Below are positions 16,372 through 25,191 of a DNA stretch of 63,042 bases, one piece after another. Source of the DNA: CAZJAH01 sp964544155 (lineage in GTDB: Bacteria; Bacteroidota; Ignavibacteria; Kapaibacteriales; UBA2268). Every line of letters begins with the position of its first letter. The first letter of the stretch is position 1. Where the stretch lies: assembly GCA_964544155.1 (NCBI GenBank), contig CAZJAH010000013.1:1-63042 (forward strand). Direction: 5' to 3'. Under the pieces are notes generated by a model. It was given only the letters and a program-made list of their open reading frames with translations. It was not told the DNA's origin and did no database searches. Both the position numbers and the translations under genes were made by a program.

Positions 16372-18636
16372 TTATCTAAGGATAATTTTTTCCCTGATAA
16401 TTTCTTTACCGGCCCTTATTTCTATCACATAAAGCCCGGAAGAAGCTTCTGAGCCGTCCTGAGTTGTAGAGTTCCAGCTGAGCATGTTTTCAGCCCCGGG
16501 GGTGATATTAATCGATTCTGAATAAACAGGGGTCCCCTGCGAAGAATACACAGTCATTTGAGCTTTCGCAGCCATTCCCGCGTTAAATCGTATATTCACG
16601 ATATCGCTTACCGGATTTGGATAAACGCTGTATTCGGCTTCCAGTATTCTCTTTTCCACCGATGTGATATAATCCGCAACTGAGATAGAACCATTCAGAT
16701 AGAGCATGTTTTTATCCATAGGATTTTTCAGCACAAGATATTTATCCTCATCTACCGGCAGGTTAAATACAGTTTTCGGTGTATGCTCGATCTCAAATAC
16801 TTCAGATTCATACTCATTCCAGGTCTTAAATCGCTGGTATTCTGTATCTGTCATATATAAAAGTTCCGCGGGCGCGGGCTGTGTTTGGTAATAGGCAAAT
16901 TCAGATCCGAGATCGTTCCTTATTACTTCCCAGTTGATAACTTCATGCGCCACATCATAATTGATGAGCGCGTAATGGTCTTTTGTGCTGTCAACAGTAT
17001 TTTCGATGATCTTTCTATCCTGAAGCGGCCTTGCATAGCCAGCTTTGATATTAACTTTGTATTTCATGCCTTCTTCAGCCGCGTCGACAATTTGAGTTAC
17101 TTTATTTTCTTCAACAGGGTTGCTGCCAAACCTAGAGATCATTCTGATGTAATACCTATTATCTCTTCCTACAGTGAAATGGGTTTTACCCTCATGGTCG
17201 GAAACAGCATAGCTGTCATATAATATATTGGGATAGTATTTTTCATTCCTAGCATACATCTGCACTATCGCGCCGTCAATCGGTTTATCTTCAGAGTCGA
17301 GTACGGTAACTTCAATTTCACATGTGTGAGGAGTATATTCGCCTGTAACGGGAGTCTGTACTCCGTCGCTTCTAGTGGCGTAAACAGTACCGAAATGCCG
17401 TCCCCATCCGTATTCGCCGTACATATCTTTGTTTCTTATACCTTTATTCTTACTTACAGGTTCAGCATGATGCCAGCCTTCATCCCAGAATTCATTCCAA
17501 ACGTGGTCCTGCGACGGCGCGCTGATACCTCTTGCCGGAATAAGGCTTGCCCTGCAGGCCGCGTTAGTAAGGTCTTCGTGCTCGCCGCAGCGGCCTATAT
17601 GGAGTTTGTAAATTCTGATCGGCTGATGGGGCCTTTCATCTTTAGAAGTGAAATCCAATACTTCCCTTACCCATGCTGCCAATTGCCTGATAGCCTGTAC
17701 ACTGTCCTGATCTGAGCCGTCATAGAGAACTTCACATTCTGACATTACATCTCTTAATATCGGGTAATAGACACCCGGAGTATCCGTTTTTTCTTCAGTA
17801 TAAGTGAAAAGCCATTCTCTCCAGAAAGAACCGCCCTGAGGAGTGGTGACATTCGCGTTGCGGCTGGTTTCAGCGATTTCAGGATCCACGAATCCGGGAG
17901 TTTCGTCCGAAAGTTTCGGATGTACAATGTACCAGTAATAAATCTCTTTGGGAACTTCCACATCATATTTATTCCCGGACGAATCTCTTCTGGCATAAGA
18001 TACTGTGGAATAATAGTCATCATCCGCGCTGGTTCCGTAATCAACTACTTTTACATAAGGCAGATGCTCATCATTAGTATAGATCAGTTCTGCGTTTAAT
18101 GAAAAAAACTCTTTGTACGCGTATTTGGATTCCAGATACTTTTTGCTGCTGAACACAATCGCGAAAGCAATTTCATCCACGTAGGGGTCTTGCGCTTCAT
18201 TGATGAGAGCGGCATATTCCTCCGCCGTTTCTTCATCCAGCATAGAGAATGTATGCCGTGCCTTTACCCTGAACCACGCCGGCACCCTGCTTACGGCATT
18301 ATTAACGGTCTCACTGAACTCATAACCGCCGACAGGCTCCAGGGAGTTATCTTCATGATTTATCTTTACTCCGATAAATTCCCCGGGGGGAAGGAATAAC
18401 TCAAAACTACCCTCGCCTTCACCGGAAGCTTCAGAACCGTTCAAAAGGCCATGGCCTTCAATTTTCAGCGCTTTCCCAACTGTAGAACTGCTGTTTAGCG
18501 GTTCGGCTTTTACCTCTACGTTTGATTCAACAGGAGTATATTGCGCATCGGGAACTTCCACTGTTATCCCACGCTCCTGAGCACTTAAAATACTGAATCC
18601 AAAAATGGACAATAAAATAATAGTATAAATTTTCAT
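16372..18636 (-). CDS. Transglutaminase-like protein with T9SS sorting domain
   Basis: 754 residues from ATG at 18636 (MKIYTIILLSIFGFSILSAQ signal peptide). An N-terminal beta domain leads to a transglutaminase-like core with Cys350 in HIGRCGEHEDLT and His378 in DHVWNEFW, the normal Cys-His order; the acidic third residue is probably in the HHAEPVS segment. Then an Ig-like segment with IDGAIVQMYAR and a C-terminal type IX sorting domain (YSVYPNPVSDIVNIRF to IREKIILR). It is therefore an exported enzyme or peptidase-like protein acting on proteins or peptides outside the cell. A terminator follows. Single gene, divergent from the GH106-like lipoprotein. Confidence 0.88.
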   Translation of the reverse strand: MKIYTIILLSIFGFSILSAQERGITVEVPDAQYTPVESNVEVKAEPLNSSSTVGKALKIEGHGLLNGSEASGEGEGSFELFLPPGEFIGVKINHEDNSLEPVGGYEFSETVNNAVSRVPAWFRVKARHTFSMLDEETAEEYAALINEAQDPYVDEIAFAIVFSSKKYLESKYAYKEFFSLNAELIYTNDEHLPYVKVVDYGTSADDDYYSTVSYARRDSSGNKYDVEVPKEIYYWYIVHPKLSDETPGFVDPEIAETSRNANVTTPQGGSFWREWLFTYTEEKTDTPGVYYPILRDVMSECEVLYDGSDQDSVQAIRQLAAWVREVLDFTSKDERPHQPIRIYKLHIGRCGEHEDLTNAACRASLIPARGISAPSQDHVWNEFWDEGWHHAEPVSKNKGIRNKDMYGEYGWGRHFGTVYATRSDGVQTPVTGEYTPHTCEIEVTVLDSEDKPIDGAIVQMYARNEKYYPNILYDSYAVSDHEGKTHFTVGRDNRYYIRMISRFGSNPVEENKVTQIVDAAEEGMKYKVNIKAGYARPLQDRKIIENTVDSTKDHYALINYDVAHEVINWEVIRNDLGSEFAYYQTQPAPAELLYMTDTEYQRFKTWNEYESEVFEIEHTPKTVFNLPVDEDKYLVLKNPMDKNMLYLNGSISVADYITSVEKRILEAEYSVYPNPVSDIVNIRFNAGMAAKAQMTVYSSQGTPVYSESINITPGAENMLSWNSTTQDGSEASSGLYVIEIRAGKEIIREKIILR

Positions 18637-18753
18637 ATCAGCTAACACTAATCAGATAGTTAATAATAATAAGATAAAGTCCTCTTAATATAATGAATTA
18701 TCTATAAAATTGTTAATTTAATGTTAATAAACAGTCAAATCCGGAATTTTGGA

Positions 18754-20601
18754 ATGAAAAAAGTGCTAGTAATTTTTGCCGTAACTATTTTCCTATTTGC
18801 ATGCAAAGAGGATATTTTCAAACTGGCAGAAAACAGATCGCAAATTGATTACCCCCTTAATGACAAACCCTATACCCGGTGGTGGTGGTTTGCTGGCAAT
18901 ATTGACAGCGCCGATATAAAGCATGAACTCGATTGGCTTAAGGATAAGGGCTTCGGCGGTGTTGAGCTTTCTTTCATATATCCCGTGAACCGTGATCCTG
19001 AGGCTGAAAGGTATCCCTTTCTTGGAGAGAAGTGGCAAAATGCCGTCAATTACGCTAAGAGCTACTGCGACAGCATTGGCATGGGATGTGATTTCACTTT
19101 CGGGACGCTCTGGCCCTTCGGAGGGCTCTTTGTGCATGATTCCGACAGAACCATGGTTTACGGCGATACAGCCTTTAAGCAGCCTCTGCGCCTATCCTGG
19201 ACTCACCCGGATACCGGTAACGTGCTAAACCACATGAGTAAAGCCGCGTTCGAAAGATACGCCGGCACGATGGGCAGTGCCCTTGATGACGCTTTAAAAG
19301 GGAATACTTCAGCGCTGTTTTGTGATTCATGGGAAGTTGAAACGCGGAAGCTATGGACTAAAGGCTTTGGCGATAAATTTGAGCAAAAATACGGCTACAG
19401 AATAGAGCCCTACATGGACAGCATTTATGCCGATAACAGCAAGCATGAAAGATATGACTATATGAAGCTTATAAGCGAAATGGTAACAGCAAATTTTTAC
19501 GCCCCCTTCGCTGAAAAATGTGAGGAACTGGGCGCTATTTCCAGGGTTCAGTGCGCCGGCAGCCCCACGGATATTCTTTCAGCCTATGGATTAGTAGATG
19601 TACCGGAAGGCGAAGCAATGCTGTATGATCCCTCATATAATCTCATACCGGCTTCTGCCGCGGCGCTATCCGGTAAGAATATAGTCAGCGCTGAAGCTTT
19701 TACCTGTTTATATGGTTTCCCGGACGTTCATTTCAAGCAAGAAGAAACTCTTGACTTGTTTATGGTTGCCGACGCCCTTTTCGCGAACGGTGTAAATATG
19801 ATAGTATGGCACGGAAAGCCGTTTAATCCGGCGGGTGTAGATACGGTAGAATTTTACGCTACAACACATGTCGGCCCGGATGGAGAGCTGGCGCCTTTCT
19901 TGAAAGATTTAAACAAATACATGGAGAATAAGGCTTACTATATGAGACGCGGCCGGGTTTATTCTGAAGCCGCCGTATATCTGCCATGGGAAGACGCGCT
20001 TATAGCGGGCGAACTCCCCGAAGATAAGCAGATGAAATGGTCATGGGGCGAATATGAAATGCGTTATGTTGATATGCCCAAAGAACTAAACGGGTTTAAT
20101 CCCTTATGGATAAATGGCGATTTCCTTATAGCGGCAAAAGTGAAAAACGGGAAATTAGTAGTCAAAGACCAGTCATTCAGTCTGCTCTACCTGGACGCGG
20201 AATTTCTCGATTACACATCATTGAAAGAAATTTACAGGCTCGCTAATGATGGTATGGAGCTCGTACTTAAAAATGTACCGCTCGAACCCGGTAGGATAAG
20301 ACACAAGGATTATAAAGTTATGGTCGATGAGCTGACTCGAATGGAAAATGTCAGAAAGGAAATCATCCATAAGCCCATAGTAGAGGGAGACGTGAAATTC
20401 TTCGCTAGAAAGGACGGTGACAAATATTTCTTTTTCTTTCCTCATCCACTGTCATACAATTTGAAATATCCTCTGGAAAAGGGCTTTTCATTTTCTAAAT
20501 TTAATAAAAAGAAGAAGGTAAAATTCAATATTAACGGCAAGAAATATGAAAGAATTATAGAATTCAAATACAGAGGTATAATTGAACCTATAATAGAATA
20601 A
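18754..20601 (+). CDS. GH106-like (alpha-L-rhamnosidase-type) lipoprotein
   Basis: 615 residues. I choose ATG at 18754 (MKKVLVIFAVTIFLFAC), a clean lipoprotein signal with Cys17; a further ATG lies 33 bases upstream. The start of the mature domain, PYTRWWWFAGNIDSADI and DWLKDKGFGGVELSFIYPV, is typical of the TIM-barrel of GH106-related glycoside hydrolases; a SWEVE segment near residue 210 carries a candidate catalytic glutamate. GH106 enzymes usually exceed 900 residues, and this one lacks the large C-terminal beta modules, so substrate is uncertain. Lone gene with no SusC/D partners nearby. Terminator-like hairpin follows at once. Confidence 0.75.
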   Translation: MKKVLVIFAVTIFLFACKEDIFKLAENRSQIDYPLNDKPYTRWWWFAGNIDSADIKHELDWLKDKGFGGVELSFIYPVNRDPEAERYPFLGEKWQNAVNYAKSYCDSIGMGCDFTFGTLWPFGGLFVHDSDRTMVYGDTAFKQPLRLSWTHPDTGNVLNHMSKAAFERYAGTMGSALDDALKGNTSALFCDSWEVETRKLWTKGFGDKFEQKYGYRIEPYMDSIYADNSKHERYDYMKLISEMVTANFYAPFAEKCEELGAISRVQCAGSPTDILSAYGLVDVPEGEAMLYDPSYNLIPASAAALSGKNIVSAEAFTCLYGFPDVHFKQEETLDLFMVADALFANGVNMIVWHGKPFNPAGVDTVEFYATTHVGPDGELAPFLKDLNKYMENKAYYMRRGRVYSEAAVYLPWEDALIAGELPEDKQMKWSWGEYEMRYVDMPKELNGFNPLWINGDFLIAAKVKNGKLVVKDQSFSLLYLDAEFLDYTSLKEIYRLANDGMELVLKNVPLEPGRIRHKDYKVMVDELTRMENVRKEIIHKPIVEGDVKFFARKDGDKYFFFFPHPLSYNLKYPLEKGFSFSKFNKKKKVKFNINGKKYERIIEFKYRGIIEPIIE

Positions 20602-20622
20602 AAAGCCCGGCGAACCGGGCTT
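20597..20622 (-). terminator. Terminator after tRNA-Lys (also placed after the GH106-like gene)
   Basis: Stem AAGCCCGG with CCGGGCTT around a TTCG loop as read on the minus strand, followed there by TTTTTATT. It lies three bases downstream of the tRNA 3' end and overlaps the end of the convergent GH106-like gene. Confidence 0.85.
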
Positions 20623-20624
20623 AG

Positions 20625-20698
20625 TGCTCCCTGTGGGGCTCGAACCCACGACCCACAGATTAAGAGTCTGTTGCTCTAGCCAGCTGAGCTAAGGAAGC
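20625..20698 (-). tRNA. tRNA-Lys (anticodon CTT)
   Basis: 74 nt without encoded CCA. Acceptor stem GCTTCCT pairs with AGGGAGC (one G-T), D arm GCTC...GAGC, anticodon stem ACAGA/TCTGT with loop CTCTTAA giving anticodon CTT, and T arm GTGGGTTCGAGCCCCAC. Reads AAG codons. Confidence 0.97.
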
Positions 20699-20836
20699 AC
20701 ACAAAATTAACAACTTAACTTCAAATTTACAAATTAGAATTAGACGGGCTTAAATAATGAATACCCCGGCGGCTTATTCAGCCGCTTTTATGGAGCTTTA
20801 ATGGATTCTTTTTATGGGTATAATTTAATTGGGAGC

Positions 20837-22792
20837 TCAGTTTTTGAGCTTTTCACGGATTTCCTCTATTTCCTCATGGAGCAGTAACCATTCTTCTTCG
20901 AATGATGCCAGCTTATGGCTCAGGCTTTCATGCTCCTTCTGAGCTTTAGACGACTTATAATTATCGCTGAAAAAATCCGGATCGGCGAAGAGTTCTTCCA
21001 ATTCATTCATTTGATTCCGTATGTTTTCCATTTCCGATTCTATCGAGCTTACTTTTTTTCCGATCTTTGCTTCTTCCCTTTGCAGTGATTTTCTAAGCTC
21101 TCTGCTTAGCTGAGCTTCGCCCGGGCCCCTGGCTTCTGCGGCAGATCGGTCTTCTTTGGTTTTTTGTTCCAGTTCGTTGAGGTTCTGCATATCCAGCTTT
21201 TCCAGGAAGTAATCGATATCGCCCGGGTACTCGATAGTTTTCCTGTCTTTGAACTGCAAAGTCCTGGTAGTTAGCCCGCGCAGGAAATCCCTGTCATGAG
21301 AAACAATTATCAGCGTGCCGTTAAATTCTTTGAGTGCATACTTCAGAACGTCTTTGGCCAGCATATCCAGGTGGTTTGTGGGCTCATCCATTATGAGGAA
21401 GTTCACGGGTTTAAGCAGCAGTTTGGCAAGCGCCAGCCTTGATTTTTCTCCGCCCGAGAGGACTTTTACCTTTTTCTCAACGGCATCGCCGCTGAAAAGG
21501 AAGGCTCCGAGCAAATGCCTCACCCGGGAGCGCATATCGCCCGTAGCTGCATTATCGATCACCTCGAAAACAGTTAGATCATCATCGAGAGTCTGTGCCT
21601 GGTGCTGCGCGAAGTACCCTGTTTCGAGATTCGTGCCGTATTCAATCTTTCCGTCGTATTCTTCAAGCCCGGCAAGTATCCTCGAAAGTGTTGATTTGCC
21701 TTCGCCGTTTTTACCGACAAATGCAAGCCTTTCGCCTCTTTCTATCTCAAAACTGATGCTGTCGAGCACAAGGTTGGGCCCGAAAGATTTGCTCAGGTTT
21801 GAAGTTTGAGCTATCAGCCTGGATGATCGCGGTGGCTCAGGGAATCTGATATTAAGCTCTTTAACATCTGTTTCTTCCAGTTCTATACGTTCGAGCTTTT
21901 CAAGCTGCTTGACCCTTGACTGCACCCTTGTTGCCAGAGTTGCCTTTGACCTGAACCTTTCAATGAATCTTTCTGTTTCGGCTATTTTCTTTTGCTGATT
22001 TTTATAGGCTGCTTCTTTCCTTTTGCGTTCCTCATCTCTCTGAACAACGAAATCGGAGAATTTCAGGTTCAGGTCGAATATTTTTCCCAGGGATATTTCT
22101 ATTGTGCGGTTTGTTATCGCGTCAAGAAATGACCTGTCGTGTGATACGAGTATAACCGCGCCTTCATAATTTTTTAAAAAATTCTCCAGCCATCTGATGG
22201 ATTCGATATCCAGGTGGTTCGTAGGCTCATCAAGCAATATGCATTCAGGCCTTCGGATAAGTATCTTGGCAAGCTCCACGCGCATTTGCCAGCCGCCTGA
22301 GAATTTACTGTATGGCTTTTGGAACTCATCTCTTTTAAAGCCAAGTCCGATGAGTATTTTCTCTATATCAGCGTCTATGCTGTGCCCGCCAAGGTTACGG
22401 TAGCGGTCATTAGCGGTAGAAAAATCCTCCACAAGTTTTGTGTATTCAGGTGATTCATAATCATTCCGGGAAGCTATTTCTTTGTTCATTCTTTCTATCG
22501 ATGCTTCCAGTTCTTTGATCTCCTTTAGAGCGGAGGCGGTTTCTTCCTTGATCGGCCTGGATGATTCCACCATCATTTCCTGAGGAAGGTAGCCGACTTC
22601 AACTCCTGAAGGAACGGTAACAGTACCGGTTTCCGGAGTCTGAATGCCCGAGATAAGCCGTAGTAAAGTAGATTTGCCGCTGCCGTTTCTGCCGATTAGC
22701 CCGATGCGGTCGGTTTTGTTGATCGTAAAGGTGACATTATCAAAAAGATAATTACCACCAAACTGAATTGATATATTATTAATCGAAATCAT
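20837..22792 (-). CDS. ABC-F family ATPase (Uup/EttA-type)
   Basis: 651 residues with two ABC domains and no membrane segments. Walker A motifs GRNGSGKST (near residue 36) and GKNGEGKST, signature motifs FSGGWQMRVELAK and LSGGEKSRLALAK, and the linker between them rich in charged helical residues, as in translational ABC-F factors acting at the ribosomal E site. A C-terminal coiled coil (about 530-650) is like that of Uup. The start overlaps the end of the upstream ATPase gene by 14 bases. Which ABC-F subfamily is not certain; Uup-like is best on the long coiled tail. Confidence 0.93.
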   Translation of the reverse strand: MISINNISIQFGGNYLFDNVTFTINKTDRIGLIGRNGSGKSTLLRLISGIQTPETGTVTVPSGVEVGYLPQEMMVESSRPIKEETASALKEIKELEASIERMNKEIASRNDYESPEYTKLVEDFSTANDRYRNLGGHSIDADIEKILIGLGFKRDEFQKPYSKFSGGWQMRVELAKILIRRPECILLDEPTNHLDIESIRWLENFLKNYEGAVILVSHDRSFLDAITNRTIEISLGKIFDLNLKFSDFVVQRDEERKRKEAAYKNQQKKIAETERFIERFRSKATLATRVQSRVKQLEKLERIELEETDVKELNIRFPEPPRSSRLIAQTSNLSKSFGPNLVLDSISFEIERGERLAFVGKNGEGKSTLSRILAGLEEYDGKIEYGTNLETGYFAQHQAQTLDDDLTVFEVIDNAATGDMRSRVRHLLGAFLFSGDAVEKKVKVLSGGEKSRLALAKLLLKPVNFLIMDEPTNHLDMLAKDVLKYALKEFNGTLIIVSHDRDFLRGLTTRTLQFKDRKTIEYPGDIDYFLEKLDMQNLNELEQKTKEDRSAAEARGPGEAQLSRELRKSLQREEAKIGKKVSSIESEMENIRNQMNELEELFADPDFFSDNYKSSKAQKEHESLSHKLASFEEEWLLLHEEIEEIREKLKN

Positions 22793-23858
22793 TATTCATT
22801 CTTTTTCCGTTTTCATCAAAAAAGTGCAGCTTTTCAGCATCAAAGCTGAGCCAGATATTATCCCCCGCGCCATACTCCGGCCTATCCTTCATCCTTGCGC
22901 AATATACTATGCCGTGATAATCAAAATACAGCAAAAACTCATGGCCAAGGTTTTCGATATTGACTACCCTTGATTTTAAGCCTGATTCATTCCCATTTAT
23001 ATAAATATGCTCCGGCCTGATACCCATGACCACGCTTTCCACGCCGGGCAATTTCATATCTGCCGGCAACTCATCACCGTTAACGAACTTAAGCGATGCA
23101 GTATTATCTTTTGCGATTATATTTATTTTGAAAAAATTAATCTTCGGGCTGCCGATGAATTCAGCGGTAAACATATCCGCGGGATGAGAGTATATCTCCT
23201 CAGGAGGCGCTATCTGCCTGATCTCGCCTTCCTTTAGGACAACAAGCCTGCTGCCCATGGTCATTGCTTCAACCTGGTCGTGAGTAACATAAACAGCCGT
23301 GGTTCCAAGCTTACGATGCAGCCTTATTATCTCTGCGCGCATCTGCACCCGGAGCATGGCATCCAGGTTGGATAAAGGCTCGTCAAAGAGGAACACCCCG
23401 GGATCGCGGATAATTGCCCTGCCAAGGGCTACACGCTGCCTCTGCCCGCCGGAAAGTTCTTTAGGCTTTCTGCCGAGATAATTCTCGAGCCCCAGCAAAG
23501 CCGCAGCCTCATCGACTCTTGCTTTTATCACACTCCTGTTTACTCTTTTTATCTGCAAGGGGAAAGCTATATTATCGAAAACACTCATGTGCGGATAAAG
23601 CGCGTAATTCTGAAACACCATACCCACATCGCGGCCACGAGGCTCTACATCATTCATAAGCCTGCCGTCAAAGTAAAGCCTGCCCGAGCTTATCTCTTCC
23701 AGGCCCGCTATCATGCGCAATATGGTCGATTTGCCGCACCCCGAAGGCCCTACAAGTACCAGGAACTCCCCGTCATTCACGGTAAAATTCGCGTTCCTGA
23801 CAGCGTGAACATCACCCGGATAGACCTTATTAATATTTTCGCAGATTATCTTCGTCAT
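22779..23858 (-). CDS. MalK/UgpC-type ABC transporter ATP-binding protein (orphan)
   Basis: 359 residues: Walker A GPSGCGKST, Q-loop FQNYALYPHM, signature LSGGQRQRVALGRAI, Walker B VFLFDEPLSNLD, and a C-terminal TOBE/regulatory domain (IRPEHIYING). This is the organisation of ATPases that power CUT1 sugar or glycerol-phosphate importers. No permease or binding protein lies near; instead it overlaps an ABC-F gene by 14 bases. It might serve distant permeases as MsmK does in Gram-positives (inference). Confidence 0.93.
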   Translation of the reverse strand: MTKIICENINKVYPGDVHAVRNANFTVNDGEFLVLVGPSGCGKSTILRMIAGLEEISSGRLYFDGRLMNDVEPRGRDVGMVFQNYALYPHMSVFDNIAFPLQIKRVNRSVIKARVDEAAALLGLENYLGRKPKELSGGQRQRVALGRAIIRDPGVFLFDEPLSNLDAMLRVQMRAEIIRLHRKLGTTAVYVTHDQVEAMTMGSRLVVLKEGEIRQIAPPEEIYSHPADMFTAEFIGSPKINFFKINIIAKDNTASLKFVNGDELPADMKLPGVESVVMGIRPEHIYINGNESGLKSRVVNIENLGHEFLLYFDYHGIVYCARMKDRPEYGAGDNIWLSFDAEKLHFFDENGKRMNNDFD

Positions 23859-24087
23859 TTTTCACAAATGTTCTTCTTATTTTATTGACTCAGCCCTGGC
23901 CAAACAAAGAGCAACTAAAAAAACAGTTTTCTATTTCATCACAAACAGCAAATTTAACTAAACATCATTAAATATCTTAAATTGTTGGGAATTTATTCAA
24001 GAGAACCCGGAGAATTATTCTAATAAGCGCACGGATTTCTTATCAAATTAATTAATACCTAAATATCTATGCTCGGATTAAATTTAG

Positions 24088-24095
24088 TATCTTTG
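24088..24095 (+). promoter_or_regulatory. TAnnTTTG -7 element before the FGE-like gene
   Basis: TATCTTTG matches the Bacteroidota -7 consensus, 43 bases before the ATG at 24139. No convincing -33 TTTG at the right distance, so support is partial. The rest of 23859-24138 is AT-rich with no other signal seen. Confidence 0.4.
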
Positions 24096-24138
24096 TAGGA
24101 TTGAGTAATTGTTAAAAAATGCCAAACATTTTTTATTT

Positions 24139-25191
24139 ATGAAAAAATACATTGAATATTTTGCTTTAATATTATTTACAGTGTTTTTCTATTCATGTGG
24201 TGATGATGACCCGAATGCCCCAATGCCGCTCGAACTTTACAGCGTAAAGCCGGAAGCCACCTGGGTTGGCGATACCATTACAATTTACGGCACCGGAATG
24301 GGATTCCCTTCGGATAGCAGCATGATATGGTTCGACACAAACAGGGCTGTATCCTCATACGATTGTATAAACTGGACAGTATCGAGGATTGACTTTGTGG
24401 TTCCGGAATGGCTCGATTCAATCGAAGGTTTTAGCGTGGTTGCTTATGGCGATACCAGCAATTCACTATCACTGGAAGTTTACCCCCTGCCGCCAATAGA
24501 GACTGTGGAACTAACCGGAGGCACATTTAGAATGGGCTCCGAAACCGGTTTCAATGATGAAAGCCCCGTGCATGACGTAACTGTCAGGCCTTTCATTATT
24601 TCAACTTATGAGATAAATCAGTATCTGTATGAATTTATTACAGGTGAAAACCCGTCCTTACAGAAAGATCCTTTTCTGCCGGTACACAATGTTACATGGC
24701 AAAAAGCAGTTGAATTCTGTAATTTGTTAAGCGAAATTCATGAATTAAACCCTGCTTATGAGATCACGGGCCATTCAATAACGCTGATCGATTCTGCTGA
24801 GGGGTGGCGCCTCCCAACTGAAGCAGAATGGGAATACGCCTGCCGCGCAGGTACTTACACCGATTTTTCAGGCAGCGATGAACCGGGCGGCCTTGCCTGG
24901 TATGATAAAAATTCCGGCATGAATGTGCAATTCCCCGGCGGTAAGGAAGCAAACGCTTTCGGCCTGTATGATATTCACGGAAATGTCTGGGAGTGGTGTT
25001 GGGATTTTTATGATCCGGATTATTACGAAAATTCACCGGAAAATAACCCCTCGGGCCCGGATACCGGCGCAAGGCACGTGGCAAGAGGAGGATCATACGC
25101 AACCGGCAAAGCTTATTTACGCTGCGCCAACAGAAAAACACCCGATGATTTCATAAAAAATACAGGTATTCGTATAGTAAGAAATAAATGA
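24139..25191 (+). CDS. FGE-sulfatase (SUMF1) family lipoprotein with IPT domain
   Basis: 350 residues from ATG at 24139; the frame extends to a TTG ten codons upstream but MKKYIEYFALILFTVFFYSC gives a good lipoprotein signal. Residues about 30-120 look like an IPT/TIG beta sandwich (LYSVKPEATWVGDTITIYG). From about 125 the FGE-like fold: GGTFRMGSETGFNDESPVH, WRLPTEAEWEYACRAG, GLYDIHGNVWEWCWD and VARGGSY. Most such bacterial lipoproteins are not true formylglycine-generating enzymes; I do not see the paired active-site Cys arrangement. The stop overlaps the next start (ATGA). Confidence 0.88.
   Translation: MKKYIEYFALILFTVFFYSCGDDDPNAPMPLELYSVKPEATWVGDTITIYGTGMGFPSDSSMIWFDTNRAVSSYDCINWTVSRIDFVVPEWLDSIEGFSVVAYGDTSNSLSLEVYPLPPIETVELTGGTFRMGSETGFNDESPVHDVTVRPFIISTYEINQYLYEFITGENPSLQKDPFLPVHNVTWQKAVEFCNLLSEIHELNPAYEITGHSITLIDSAEGWRLPTEAEWEYACRAGTYTDFSGSDEPGGLAWYDKNSGMNVQFPGGKEANAFGLYDIHGNVWEWCWDFYDPDYYENSPENNPSGPDTGARHVARGGSYATGKAYLRCANRKTPDDFIKNTGIRIVRNK

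Noticed and set aside
16706..16891. Short plus-strand frames across the transglutaminase-like gene
   Set aside because: They overlap a long gene with signal peptide, catalytic motifs and sorting domain; shadows.
20760..20790. Hairpin GCGGCT/AGCCGC followed by TTTTA as a terminator on the plus strand
   Set aside because: No plus-strand gene ends just before it; the GH106-like gene already has a hairpin at its end. Possibly a back-up signal but unsupported.
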